A DNA stretch of 64,000 nucleotides from Sphaerisporangium viridialbum (GTDB taxonomy: Bacteria; Actinomycetota; Actinomycetes; Streptosporangiales; Streptosporangiaceae). Within the stretch, counting starts at the first letter, position 1. Every line of letters starts with the position of its first letter. The stretch covers positions 7,502,001-7,566,000 of the forward strand of contig NZ_CP187232.1 of NCBI RefSeq assembly GCF_049674955.1, written 5' to 3'. Below are positions 41,857 to 50,746 of this stretch, piece after piece. The notes below the pieces were generated by a model that did no database searches, had not been told where the DNA came from, and saw only the letters and a list, made by a program, of their open reading frames with translations. The translations under genes and the position numbers were made by a program.

Positions 41857-43287
41857 ATGTCCTCTTCCTCCGATACGTCGCCATCGTCCGCATCACCGCC
41901 GGGCACGGGCCCCGGCGTTGAGCGCTTCGGCTACAAGCAGGAGCTGCAGCGGTCGCTGAGCTTCACCGATCTGCTGATCTACGGCCTGATCTTCATGGTG
42001 CCGATCGCGCCGTTCGGCATCTTCGGCGGCGTCTTCCAGGCCTCCGGCGGGATGGTGGCGCTCGCCTACATCATCGGCATGGTCGCGATGGCGTTCACGG
42101 CGCTGTCGTACTCGCAGATGGCGCGGGCCTTCCCGATGGCGGGCTCGGTCTACACCTACGCGGGACGCGGGATCTCCGCCCCGGTGGGCTTCCTCGCGGG
42201 CTGGGTCATCCTGCTCGACTACGTGCTCGTGCCGGCCCTGCTGTACCTCGTGGCGAGCGCGGCCATGGCGTCGTTCATCCCTGCCGTGCCGATCTGGGCG
42301 TGGCTGATCGGCTTCATCGTGCTCAACACCGTGGTCAACTACCTCGGCATCGAGATGACCGCGCGGATGAACAAGATCATGCTGGTGGCCGAGCTGATCG
42401 TGCTGGCCATCTTCCTGGTCATCGGGCTCGTCGCCCTGGCGCAGGGCAAGGGGCACGGCGACCCGTTCAGCCCGCTGTTCAACTCTTCGACGTTCTCCTG
42501 GCCACTGGTCTTCGGAGCCGTTTCGGTGGCGGTGCTGTCCTTCCTCGGCTTCGACGGCATCTCGATGCTGGCCGAGGAGAGCCGCGAGGACAGCCGCAAG
42601 CTCGGCCGGTCCATGGTCTACGCGCTCGCGCTGGCCGGCGTGCTGTTCATCGTGCAGACCTGGGTCGCCGCGCTGCTCGCGCCCAACCGCGAGGAGCTCC
42701 TCACCAAGGGCGACCCTGCGGGCACGGCCTTCTACGACACCGCCGCGTACGCGGGCGGCCACTGGCTGAGCGTGCTGACCGCCGTCGCCACCGCCGTGGC
42801 CTGGGGCTTCGCCAACTCCCTGGTCGCCCAGGCCGCCACCTCGCGCCTGCTGTTCGCGATGGCCCGCGACCGCCAGCTCCCGAGCTTCCTCGGCAAGGTC
42901 CACCCGAAGCACAAGGTGCCGGTCAACGCCACCTTCCTGGTCGCCGCGGTCTCCCTGGTGCTCGGCGTGTACATGAGCTCGCGCGACGACGGCATCACGC
43001 TGCTGGGCACGCTGGTGAACTTCGGCGCGATGACGGCGTTCCTGGCCCTGCACGTGTCCGTCGTCGTCCACTACGTGGTGCGCAAGGGCAGCCGCGACTG
43101 GTGGCGGCACCTCGTGGCCCCGGCCATCGGCTTCCTGATCCTGCTCTACGTCGTCATCAACGCCAAGGTCGCCGCCCAGGTGCTCGGCTTCGTCTGGCTG
43201 GCGATCGGCGTCATCATCCTCGCCGGCAGCTACATGATGGGCCGGCGTCCCACCCTGTCCGCGATCAACACGGAGGTCTCCGAGTGA
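41857..43287 (+). CDS. APC family permease
   Basis: 476 residues, ATG 41857 with AAGGAG 6 bases upstream. Twelve hydrophobic segments of the amino acid-polyamine-organocation fold (LLIYGLIFMVPIAPFGIFGG, FGAVSVAVLSFLGFDGISML, AQAATSRLLFAMARDRQLP). The substrate is probably the amide, amino acid or amine handled by the following hydrolase. Its stop overlaps the next start (GTGA). Confidence 0.9.
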   Translation: MSSSSDTSPSSASPPGTGPGVERFGYKQELQRSLSFTDLLIYGLIFMVPIAPFGIFGGVFQASGGMVALAYIIGMVAMAFTALSYSQMARAFPMAGSVYTYAGRGISAPVGFLAGWVILLDYVLVPALLYLVASAAMASFIPAVPIWAWLIGFIVLNTVVNYLGIEMTARMNKIMLVAELIVLAIFLVIGLVALAQGKGHGDPFSPLFNSSTFSWPLVFGAVSVAVLSFLGFDGISMLAEESREDSRKLGRSMVYALALAGVLFIVQTWVAALLAPNREELLTKGDPAGTAFYDTAAYAGGHWLSVLTAVATAVAWGFANSLVAQAATSRLLFAMARDRQLPSFLGKVHPKHKVPVNATFLVAAVSLVLGVYMSSRDDGITLLGTLVNFGAMTAFLALHVSVVVHYVVRKGSRDWWRHLVAPAIGFLILLYVVINAKVAAQVLGFVWLAIGVIILAGSYMMGRRPTLSAINTEVSE

Positions 43288-44294
43288 ACGTCGTCTCCTA
43301 CCAGCCCGCCGCGGAGGAACTGTCCTACACGTTCGGGGGGCGTCCCGCCGTGGGCAGGATCAGGCCGGGCACGGTCGTGGAGCTCTTCACCGAGGACTGC
43401 TTCGGCGGGCGGGTGCGCGGCTTCGGCGACCTGCCCTCGAAGGTGTGCGAGTTCCCGTACCTCAACCCGGTCACCGGCCCCTTCCACGTCGAGGGCGCCG
43501 AGCCGGGCGACACGCTCGCGCTGCACTTCGTCTCCATCGAGCCGGCACGCGACTGGGCGGTCTCCACGACGTTCCCGCACTTCGGGGCGCTGACCGCCAC
43601 CCACACCACGGCGATGCTGCACCAGCCGCTCGAAGAGGTCGTGTGGCTGTACGAGGTCGACGTGGAGAAGCGGGTCGTGCGCTACCAGGCCAGGCGCGGC
43701 GACTTCAGCGTCGAGATGCCGCTCGACCCGATGCACGGCACCGTGGGCGTCGCCCCGGCGGCCTCCGAGGCGCGGATGACGATCACGCCGGACGCGCACG
43801 GCGGCAACATGGACACCCCCGAGCTGCGGGCCGGGGTCACGGTGTACCTCGGGGTCAACGTCGAGGGCGGGCTGTTCTCCATCGGCGACGGGCACTGCCG
43901 CCAGGGGCACGGCGAGGTCTGCGGCACCGCGGTGGAGGCGGCGATGAACACCGTCGTCGCCGTCGAGCTGATCAAGGGCGTCGCCACGCCGTGGCCGCGC
44001 CTGGAGGACGACGGGCACCTCATGTCCACGGGGTCGGCGCGCCCGCTGGAGGACGCCTACCGGATCAGCCAGCACGACCTCATCACCTGGACGGCGTCGC
44101 TGACCGGGCTCGACGAGCTGGACGCCTACCAGTTGATCAGCCAGGGCGCCGAGGCTCCCGTGGGCAACGTGTGCGACACCAACTACACGATGGTCGCCAA
44201 GCTCCCGAAGGCGTACCTCGGCGGCCCGGAGATCTACGAGTCCGCCCACACCCGCCTGCGCGCCCTCGGTGACCAGTACCTCTCCTCCCGCTGA
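43284..44294 (+). CDS. Acetamidase/formamidase
   Basis: 336 residues from GTG 43284. The FmdA/AmdA family pattern is clear: VEGAEPGDTLALHFVSIEP, PHFGALTATH, MPLDPMHGTVGVAP, GGNMDTPELRAGVTVYLGVNVEGGLFSIGDGHCRQGHGE. It hydrolyses short-chain amides to acid and ammonia. It completes the amide uptake and use operon. Confidence 0.93.
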   Translation: MNVVSYQPAAEELSYTFGGRPAVGRIRPGTVVELFTEDCFGGRVRGFGDLPSKVCEFPYLNPVTGPFHVEGAEPGDTLALHFVSIEPARDWAVSTTFPHFGALTATHTTAMLHQPLEEVVWLYEVDVEKRVVRYQARRGDFSVEMPLDPMHGTVGVAPAASEARMTITPDAHGGNMDTPELRAGVTVYLGVNVEGGLFSIGDGHCRQGHGEVCGTAVEAAMNTVVAVELIKGVATPWPRLEDDGHLMSTGSARPLEDAYRISQHDLITWTASLTGLDELDAYQLISQGAEAPVGNVCDTNYTMVAKLPKAYLGGPEIYESAHTRLRALGDQYLSSR

Positions 44295-44571
44295 CCCCGA
44301 CCCCTCCGAAAACCCACCCCCCGGCCGGGGACTCCTCCCCGCCGGCCTCTTCCCCGCGAGAGTGACCGCGGCCTCTGCTCCCGTTGAACCGTAAGGAGAC
44401 CAGTGACCTGTTTCCCCGCCTGTGGCCGGGCCCGTAATCCTGAACGGGCCAACGGCTGCGGCAGCGCGCCGACCCGATAGCCGGTCAGCGCGCGGCACAC
44501 CCCTCTCCGTCCCGGCGCACCCCTCTCCCGTGTGCCCGACGGACGAGGGGTGTGTCATTAGTGACGATCGG

Positions 44572-45660
44572 CTACCAGGGGGCGGACTTGCCGTTGAGTG
44601 CCTGGGTGACGATGTCCTCGCAGATGGCGTGGGTGGCGAGGGCGTCCTCTGCCGAGATGACCCGGCCCTCCCGTACGGACGCGAGGAACTCCTGGCAGAG
44701 CTGCTCGATGCCGCGCTGCCGGGCGACCGGGGTCCAGTCGCCGCGCCGTGTCAGCGTCTCGCCGCCCGAGTGGTCCACCACGTCGGCGAGGTTGGCGACC
44801 CGGCGCTTGCCGCCACCGCCGATCACCTCGCAGGTCTCCTCGTTCGCCCCGCTGACCCTGCTCATGATGCCGATCGCGGTGAACATGGACACCTCACCGG
44901 CCACCGAGGAGCCACCCGCGTTCCCTGCGGCCCGCCCGACTCCACCCGAGGACTGCTCGCCTCCCCCAGAGACTCGTCCGTCTGCCCCGGAGGCCCGTCC
45001 GTCTGCCCCGGAGGCCCGTCCCCCTCCCCCGGAGGCCCGTCCGTCTGCCCCGGAGGCTCGTCCGGAGAGGTGGAGGACCACGTGCTCCAGCAGCCCGTCG
45101 CGGAGCCGGAGGTCTACTGACATTTCCGAAATTTCGCCCGGCGCCAGGAATCGCAGCGTATCCACCACATGGATGAAGTCGTCGAAGATGACCCGCCTCG
45201 GATCGTCAGGCTGCCCTGCCCGGTTCTTCTGCATGATGACCAGGTCACGCGGCAGCTCCCGCAGCCCGGCGTACCCCGGGGCGTACCGCCTGTTGAAGCC
45301 CACCATGAGCGACCGCCGCCGCTCACCCGCCAGCCGTACGAGCTTCTCGGTGTCGGCGAGGTTGTCGGCGATCGGCTTGTCGACGTAGACGTGCACCCCG
45401 GCCAGCAGCAGCGACTCCACGATCTCCACGTGCGCCCGGGTCGCGGCGTGCACGAACGCCGCCTCGACGCCGGCGTCGATCACCTGCTCGACCGAGGTGT
45501 ACCTGGCCGGAACGCGATAGGCCTCACCCAGGCGGTCGAGCGTCGCCCCGTTCCTCGTGCAGAGCAGCAGCTCGATGCCCGGGGTGGCCCCCAGGACCGG
45601 CAGATAGGCCTTCTCCGCGATGTCCCCGAGCCCGATCATCGCCACCCGCGTGGTCTCCAT
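44572..45660 (-). CDS. Gfo/Idh/MocA family oxidoreductase with repeat-coded insertion
   Basis: 362 residues. The N-terminal Rossmann fold (RVAMIGLGDIAEKAYLPVL) and the EKP-like motif VYVDKPIADN (about 92-101) bind NAD(P). The C-terminal sheet (DDFIHVVDTLRFLAPGE, with catalytic-type His) is interrupted at about 200-245 by a Gly/Ser/Asp/Arg low-complexity loop of 7-residue repeats (GRASGAD). The chain then resumes with VSMFTAIGIMSRVSG. The fold and cofactor site are intact; the sugar or polyol substrate is unknown. Confidence 0.88.
   Translation of the reverse strand: METTRVAMIGLGDIAEKAYLPVLGATPGIELLLCTRNGATLDRLGEAYRVPARYTSVEQVIDAGVEAAFVHAATRAHVEIVESLLLAGVHVYVDKPIADNLADTEKLVRLAGERRRSLMVGFNRRYAPGYAGLRELPRDLVIMQKNRAGQPDDPRRVIFDDFIHVVDTLRFLAPGEISEMSVDLRLRDGLLEHVVLHLSGRASGADGRASGGGGRASGADGRASGADGRVSGGGEQSSGGVGRAAGNAGGSSVAGEVSMFTAIGIMSRVSGANEETCEVIGGGGKRRVANLADVVDHSGGETLTRRGDWTPVARQRGIEQLCQEFLASVREGRVISAEDALATHAICEDIVTQALNGKSAPW
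44972..45067. repeat. 21-bp tandem repeats inside the oxidoreductase gene
   Basis: Five adjacent units starting at 44972, 44993, 45014, 45035 and 45056 follow the consensus GCCCGTCCGTCTGCCCCGGAG. On the minus strand they encode SGADGRA and variants in frame. Units 2 and 4 are identical; the third has CCCCCTCCC in place of CGTCTGCC. The array is a multiple of three, so the frame is kept. Confidence 0.85.
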
Positions 45661-45686
45661 GGCGAGAGACTACGGCCGGAGCCCCG

Positions 45687-46223
45687 TCACAGCGGAGCAC
45701 GCCTCCCCAGCGGGAAGGCCATGGAGTCGTCCAGCCGGAGCTGGAGCGCGGGATAGCGGGGCACGTCGAACCCGAAGGACCTGTAGAGCGCGAGCCCGTC
45801 CCCGGTGGCGTTGAGCTTGACCAGCCGTACCTGGGTCTCGTCCTGGAACCAGGCGAGCAACGCGTCGAGGCAGGCCCTCGCGTATCCACGCCGCCGGCGC
45901 CGTGGGTCGGTGCTGATGTTGAACACATGGCCGTGCAGGCCGCTGAGGTTCGCCGGCCCCGGTGCGTGACGGTCGCACAGGCCGGCCGCGCCGCAGACGA
46001 CCCCGAGATCAGGATCGTCCACGACGAAGGCGGCGAAATCGCCCTTGTCCCCCAGCCGGTCGGCGAACCACGCCTCGGCGACCCGGCGCCACTCGGCGTC
46101 CGCACCGCCGTCGTCGGTGCCCATCGACTCCAGCATCAGGCCGCGCAACCGGACCAGAGCGGCGGCGTCGGCCTCCGTGGCCCGCCGGACCGCGGTGTCG
46201 GACCCGTTCGTCATAGTCGGCAT
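45687..46223 (-). CDS. GNAT family N-acetyltransferase
   Basis: 178 residues; ATG 46223 or 46214. The GNAT fold has motif A near DPRRRRRGYARACLDALLAW (acetyl-CoA pyrophosphate loop, R/Q-x-x-G-x-G/A) and ALYRSFGFDVPRY toward the end. It acetylates an amine of unknown identity. It sits 26 bases downstream of the oxidoreductase start on the same strand, so the two may share a transcript. Confidence 0.87.
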   Translation of the reverse strand: MPTMTNGSDTAVRRATEADAAALVRLRGLMLESMGTDDGGADAEWRRVAEAWFADRLGDKGDFAAFVVDDPDLGVVCGAAGLCDRHAPGPANLSGLHGHVFNISTDPRRRRRGYARACLDALLAWFQDETQVRLVKLNATGDGLALYRSFGFDVPRYPALQLRLDDSMAFPLGRRAPL

Positions 46224-46279
46224 CCAAGCACCGCCCCGCCCCCCGCCGCGAGCCGTTTCCCCCGTGTCTCGTGGCCCGG

Positions 46280-47188
46280 TTACGCGACCACCTGCAGCAA
46301 GCCCTTCTTCCTGGCGGCCGCGGGCTCGGCGAGGCGCTGCGACTCCTTGCCCGTGCGGTCGAGCACGACCAGGGTGTTGCGCGTGGCACCGGCGACCCGG
46401 ACCACCAGCCGCCCGTCGGGCAGATAGAGCGCGCCCAGCAGGCGCCCCTTGACCGGGATCGCCACCTGCTTGCCGGAGACCATGTCCACGATGGTCGGCC
46501 TGAACGCACTGGGCCAGCCGCCGTCGCCCGTCGGCTCGCCCTTGGGCACGACGTTCACGATGACGTCGCGCCCGCCGGGAGACACGCTCTGCACGTGGGT
46601 GGGGGCCGTGATGCCCTTGGCCTTCGCCGACCTGCCGGTCCGCAGGTCGAGCCGGTAGACGGCATCGGCGGTGCCGGTGTAGCCCGCCAGGTAGCGTCCG
46701 TCGCCGGACCAGGCGAGGTGGCAGACGCCGGGGGTCGTACCGGCCTTGTGCCGGCCGGTGCCGTCGGCGTTCACCACCATGACGGAGTCCTCCTTGCCCG
46801 CCGGGACGAACGCCACCTGCCTGGAGTCCGGCGACCAGGCGGGCGTGAGGCAGGGGACGCCTGTCGGCACGTTCTTGGCGACGGTCGTCACCTTGGCCCC
46901 CTTCTTGACCTTCACCTCTCCGCGCTGCGTGACCCAGGCGACCTTCGTGCCATCAGGTGAGGCGGCGAACTGGGAGTTGTCCGACGGCTCGCCGATCCGT
47001 ACGAAGCCCTTGCCGGGCACGTAGCGGTCGACGCCGAACTTCTGGTCGTAGGCGAAGTAGACCGCCTCGCCGGTGATCGGCCGCGGCGCCGCTCCCGCCT
47101 CGGCGGAGGCTGCCGGCGTGTACGCGGAGATGAGCACGGGGGAAAGCATGGCCGCCAGCGCGGCACCGGCCAGTGCACGATTGTTCAC
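46280..47188 (-). CDS. Secreted TolB/WD40-like beta-propeller protein
   Basis: 302 residues from GTG 47188, GGGAG 6 bases upstream. A Sec signal (MNNRALAGAALAAMLSPVLISA) is followed by a propeller with repeated SPDGTKVAWVTQ, SPDSRQVAFVPAG and SGDGRYLAGYTG-type blades, as in TolB. The cell-surface or extracellular role is unclear. It stands alone between the GNAT and epimerase genes. Confidence 0.82.
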   Translation of the reverse strand: MNNRALAGAALAAMLSPVLISAYTPAASAEAGAAPRPITGEAVYFAYDQKFGVDRYVPGKGFVRIGEPSDNSQFAASPDGTKVAWVTQRGEVKVKKGAKVTTVAKNVPTGVPCLTPAWSPDSRQVAFVPAGKEDSVMVVNADGTGRHKAGTTPGVCHLAWSGDGRYLAGYTGTADAVYRLDLRTGRSAKAKGITAPTHVQSVSPGGRDVIVNVVPKGEPTGDGGWPSAFRPTIVDMVSGKQVAIPVKGRLLGALYLPDGRLVVRVAGATRNTLVVLDRTGKESQRLAEPAAARKKGLLQVVA

Positions 47189-47253
47189 AGTGACTCCCTG
47201 TCTGTCGGTCGGCTCACTGTTGGACGCCGGTACCGCCCCGTATGTTCGCAGAC

Positions 47254-48186
47254 TCACCGCCCGGCGCGCAGCCAACCGATGGTGTGCTTGAGGGCCTCGT
47301 CCATGGGGGTCGGGGGGATGCCGAAGGTGGTCTCGAAGGCCGAGGAGTCGACGACGAAGGGCCGGACGAACTGGTAGCGGGTCTCCTCCAGTTCGCGCAG
47401 CAGGGGCGAGAACAGCCCGGCCGCACGCATCACCAGGTGGGGGATGCTCCTGAGTCGGGGCGCCGGGGCGCCGGCGATCGCGGCGGTGCGCTCGGCCACC
47501 TGGCGGATCGTCAGCGCGGGGCTCGTCGGGACGTGCCAGGCGCGGCCCCATGCCCGCTCGTCGGTGGCGACCGTCGCCAGGGCACGGGCCACGTCCGGGA
47601 GGTAGGTGAGGCTGTGCGGCTGGTCCGGGTCGGCGGGGATCCATGCCGTCTTCCCGGCCAGGATCGGCGCGGTGAAGCGGTCGCCGAACACCGACTGGGC
47701 GGACATCCCCGGCCCGAAGTAGTCGGATCCGCGCACCTCGGTCATCCGTACCCGCCCCGCCCGGTGGGCGGCGAGCGCGTCGGACCACATCCGCGCCCGC
47801 ACCTGGCCCTTCGTACCGGGCGCGGCCATGGGCAGGTCCTCGGTCATCGGGCGGTCGACCGGCCCGTACCCGTAGAGGTTGCTGAGGGTGACCAGCACGG
47901 CGCCGCTCCGCTCCGCCGCCGTGAGCAGCGCCGTGGCCATCGGCGGCCAGTCCTGCGCCCAGCGGTGGTACTGCGGGTTCGCGCAGTTGTAGAGCGCGTC
48001 GGCGCCCTTCGCGAGGTCGGTGAGCCGCTCCGCTTTCCCGGCGTCCGCCGCCACCCGGGTGACTCCGGCCGCGGCCGGGCCTGAGCCGGACCTGGTGACG
48101 ACGACGACCTCGTGACCGTCCGCCGCGAGTGACTCGGCGAGCTGCGAGCCGACCTGTCCGGCACCGACGATGACGTGCTTGCCCAT
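47254..48186 (-). CDS. NAD-dependent epimerase/dehydratase family protein
   Basis: 310 residues. The dinucleotide motif is near the start (IVGAGQVGSQLAESLAADGH); LSNLYGYGPV and VRGSDYFGPGMSAQS are the SDR-type core with a Tyr in the YGYG stretch. Likely an atypical extended SDR acting on a nucleotide sugar or small carbonyl. It lies 36 bases downstream of the YrdB gene, so both belong to one unit with a TetR-like operator upstream. Confidence 0.85.
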   Translation of the reverse strand: MGKHVIVGAGQVGSQLAESLAADGHEVVVVTRSGSGPAAAGVTRVAADAGKAERLTDLAKGADALYNCANPQYHRWAQDWPPMATALLTAAERSGAVLVTLSNLYGYGPVDRPMTEDLPMAAPGTKGQVRARMWSDALAAHRAGRVRMTEVRGSDYFGPGMSAQSVFGDRFTAPILAGKTAWIPADPDQPHSLTYLPDVARALATVATDERAWGRAWHVPTSPALTIRQVAERTAAIAGAPAPRLRSIPHLVMRAAGLFSPLLRELEETRYQFVRPFVVDSSAFETTFGIPPTPMDEALKHTIGWLRAGR

Positions 48187-48222
48187 GGTTCTGGCTCCCT
48201 ATCTGCTTTGCGAGGGTCGTTC

Positions 48223-48567
48223 TCAGACCTGGTTCCACACGATCCGCAGGATCGCGTTGACGACGAAAAGAGCGGCGAAGACGACCGACGTGGTGATGAG
48301 GCCGGCGGCGGCCGCCGCGGCGACGCCACCGCCGAACCAGACGATCTCCAGGACGGCGCGCGCCAGGCCGTGCAGCGGGATGCCGGCCTTCGGCGACCCG
48401 AAGACGCCCCACACGACGGCGAACAGCACCGGAGCTCCGACGCCCAAGAGGATCTTGAGCCACCAGCCGGAGGCGAACGTGAAACCCCAGTAGCCGACGG
48501 CCCCGTAGACGCCCAGCTCCAGGAAGAACATCAGGGCGGCGTTGGCACCCTTGGACACGGCCAGCAT
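48223..48567 (-). CDS. YrdB/DUF2568 family membrane protein
   Basis: 114 residues with four hydrophobic segments (FFLELGVYGAVGYWGF, ILLGVGAPVLFAVVWGVF, IVWFGGGVAAAAAAGLI, VVFAALFVVNAILRIVW). It is the YrdB/DUF2568 family, of unknown function. It is the first gene of the unit with the epimerase; three inverted repeats lie 40-90 bases upstream. Confidence 0.8.
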   Translation of the reverse strand: MLAVSKGANAALMFFLELGVYGAVGYWGFTFASGWWLKILLGVGAPVLFAVVWGVFGSPKAGIPLHGLARAVLEIVWFGGGVAAAAAAGLITTSVVFAALFVVNAILRIVWNQV

Positions 48568-48606
48568 CGTGCGCTCCAGCTCTGTGAGGTTACATCGCTC
48601 CGCTTC

Positions 48607-48656
48607 GAGAGCAATGCTCTCTCAAGAGAGCACCTGACGTCAAGAGCAGTGCTCTC
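48607..48656. promoter_or_regulatory. Triple inverted repeat upstream of YrdB (TetR operator candidate)
   Basis: AGAGC-AAT-GCTCT at 48608-48620, extended to 6-3-6, and AGAGC-AGT-GCTCT at 48643-48655 share the motif AGAGC-N3-GCTCT. Between them GCTCTCT-CA-AGAGAGC (48616-48631) is a perfect 7-2-7 palindrome overlapping the first. The same motif precedes the TetR gene at 49988-50002, so that regulator probably binds all of them. Confidence 0.7.
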
Positions 48657-48742
48657 GAATCAACTAGCCGCTCCCAGCTTCCACGTCGTCGACGGCTGCC
48701 GCCGGGGCGGATCGCCCGCGAAACACGCGATAGCGTGCCTCG

Positions 48743-49201
48743 GTGGCCGAGTTCCTGATTTGTTGCCTCCTTCTCGCACCTCTGGTCTTCCTCGTACTGG
48801 CCGTCCGGCTGGCCCTGCGTGTCGTCCGTGCCGTCAGGCGGGGCCGGCCACCGACACCCGCGCAGGCCCTGTCGCCGAAGCCGCTGCTCGAACTGGCCGC
48901 GATGTCGTTTCTCGGCACCGCGCTCTGCTGGGCCGCGGGCATCGGATCGGGCTTCTACATCCTCGACCCCGACCAGATGTGCGGGATGGCCGCCGGACGG
49001 GCCTTCAGCGCCTTCAGGACCATCGAGACCCAGGCGTCGTTCCCGGTGAGACAGATCTGCAGGTGGACGGACGGATCCGGCTACGACCTCGTGCCCGCCT
49101 GGGTCAACCCCGCGATCGCCCTGTTCATCGCGGCCTTCCTCGCGAGCCTGCTGGCCTGCCTCGCCGGGCTCATCCTGCGCCGCCGACAGGTCCTCAGGTG
49201 A
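48743..49201 (+). CDS. Hypothetical three-segment membrane protein
   Basis: 152 residues from GTG 48743. Hydrophobic segments near 5-27, 50-72 and 122-145; basic loop RVVRAVRRGRPP after the first. Three Cys pairs lie in or near the segments (ICC, MCG, LACLAG). I do not recognise the family. Its 3' end overlaps the end of the convergent hydrolase gene by 8 bases. Confidence 0.6.
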   Translation: MAEFLICCLLLAPLVFLVLAVRLALRVVRAVRRGRPPTPAQALSPKPLLELAAMSFLGTALCWAAGIGSGFYILDPDQMCGMAAGRAFSAFRTIETQASFPVRQICRWTDGSGYDLVPAWVNPAIALFIAAFLASLLACLAGLILRRRQVLR

Positions 49202-49898
49202 GCGTCGCGCGGGTGATGGCGCCGACCTCGGGGCCCGCCTGGGCGATCACGGCCCCGTCGGCCGACCAGATGCCAGAACGTCCAGCGGCGTGGTCGTAGC
49301 CACCACCGGTCGACCCGGCGAAGCCGGCCACCGCGACCGGGACCCGGTGGTCGGCGACCACGCGACGGGCGCGCTCCTCCTGGACGGCCGCGTCCCCCAC
49401 GGACTCCAGGACGGCGGCCACGTAGACGTCGATCCCCAGGGCGGCGGTGTCGGACGCGTGCCGCGGCACGCCGGTGTCCTTGCAGATGGCCAGGCCGAGC
49501 CGCCATCCGCCGACGTCGAGCACGGCAGGCTTGCCACCCGGCGTGAACCGCTCCGCCTCGATGGCGCCGAGCCACATCTTGCGGTAGGCCACGGTGACAC
49601 CGGTGCCTTCGACGGCCAGCATCGCGATGTGCGAACGGCCCTCCTCGCCCCGCACCGGAGCGCCTGCCAGCGCCACCGATCCCGTCTCGGCGCAGGCCTC
49701 GATCATCGGGGCCAGCCGCGGATCCTCGGCTGTGATCGCCGGGGCGTCCAGCTCGTATCCCGTCAAGGAGAGCTCGGGAAAGACGACCACCCTGGCCCCG
49801 GCGGCACGTATCGTCTCCGCGTGTGTCATCGCGTTCACCGAGACGTCGTAAGGAACGCACGACGGCTGGGCGACGGCGATGGTAAGCGGCTCACGCAT
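49194..49898 (-). CDS. Carbon-nitrogen hydrolase (nitrilase superfamily)
   Basis: 234 residues, ATG 49898 (frame open to GTG 49910). The catalytic triad is visible: Glu in FPELSLTGYE (about 42), Lys in YRKMWLG (about 107) and Cys in AICKDTG (about 139). The protein is shorter than most nitrilases and may hydrolyse a small amide or nitrile. It is convergent with the hypothetical membrane gene and divergent from the TetR gene. Confidence 0.87.
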   Translation of the reverse strand: MREPLTIAVAQPSCVPYDVSVNAMTHAETIRAAGARVVVFPELSLTGYELDAPAITAEDPRLAPMIEACAETGSVALAGAPVRGEEGRSHIAMLAVEGTGVTVAYRKMWLGAIEAERFTPGGKPAVLDVGGWRLGLAICKDTGVPRHASDTAALGIDVYVAAVLESVGDAAVQEERARRVVADHRVPVAVAGFAGSTGGGYDHAAGRSGIWSADGAVIAQAGPEVGAITRATLT

Positions 49899-49987
49899 AC
49901 GAATTCCCACCCTTATAAGAACTCAAGCGACGATAAATCGTATCCTCTAATCCTATTTACGGATCTTGCTATCCAAATAGAGAGGTA

Positions 49988-50002
49988 GAGAGCGGTGCTC
50001 TC
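49988..50002 (+). promoter_or_regulatory. Operator motif upstream of the TetR gene
   Basis: GAGAGC-GGT-GCTCTC is a perfect 6-3-6 repeat 34 bases before the TetR start. It matches the motif AGAGC-N3-GCTCT upstream of the YrdB gene. A partial copy, AGCGCTCT, follows at 50013-50020. Confidence 0.65.
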
Positions 50003-50035
50003 GATTCACGGCAGCGCTCTGATAGGATCCGGTGG

Positions 50036-50746
50036 ATGAACGCCAGCCGTACCGCTCGCGAACGTGTCCGCGCCGAGCTGATCAGCGAGATCAAAGAGGT
50101 GGCCCGGCGCCAGCTCGCCGTCGAGGGCGCCTCCGGGCTCTCCCTGCGCGCCGTGGCACGGGAGCTCGGGATGGTCTCGTCGGCGATCTACCGTTACTTC
50201 CCCAGCCGCGACGAGCTGCTCACCGCGCTCATCATCGAGGCGTTCAACGCGGTGGGGGCAGCCGTGGAGGAGGCCGACGCGGCGTGCCCCCGCGACCGCC
50301 ACCTCGACCGGTGGATGGCCACCTGCCGGGCCATACGCACCTGGGCGCTCGCCCACCCGTACGAGTACGCCCTGATCCACGGCTCCCCCGTGCCCGGCTA
50401 CGTCGCGCCCCAGGACACCGCGGTGGCCGCCGCCCGCGACGGCATCATCTTCGCGGCGATCCTGCGCGACGCCGACGAAGCGGGGCGGTTGTCGCCGTTG
50501 CCAGGCCTTCCCCCAACTCCCGAAAGCTTCGCGGCGGATGCCGGGCCGCTCCGCGAGGCACTGTTCTCCAGGCTCTCCGACGACATGATCCTTCGGGCGC
50601 TGGAGTCCTGGACCGCCATCTACGGCTCCGTGAGCTTCGAGCTGTTCGGCATGTACAAGAACGTCATCGAGCAAGACCGCGCCGCCGCCTTCGACCACGT
50701 GGCGCTGACCCACGCGCATCTGCTGGGCCTGACCCCCACGAACTGA
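50036..50746 (+). CDS. TetR family transcriptional regulator
   Basis: 236 residues, ATG 50036. HTH at about 30-60 (LSLRAVARELGMVSSAIYRYFPSRDELL). The C-terminal part has the WHG-type pattern (TWALAHPYEYALIHGSPVPGY). It is probably autoregulated through the 49988-50002 repeat and controls the YrdB/epimerase unit 1.4 kb away, whose operator carries the same motif. Confidence 0.9.
   Translation: MNASRTARERVRAELISEIKEVARRQLAVEGASGLSLRAVARELGMVSSAIYRYFPSRDELLTALIIEAFNAVGAAVEEADAACPRDRHLDRWMATCRAIRTWALAHPYEYALIHGSPVPGYVAPQDTAVAAARDGIIFAAILRDADEAGRLSPLPGLPPTPESFAADAGPLREALFSRLSDDMILRALESWTAIYGSVSFELFGMYKNVIEQDRAAAFDHVALTHAHLLGLTPTN

Noticed and set aside
44300..44375. Terminator after the acetamidase gene
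   Set aside because: CCGGCCGGGG and TCCCCGCCGGCC can pair only with several mismatches; too weak to call.
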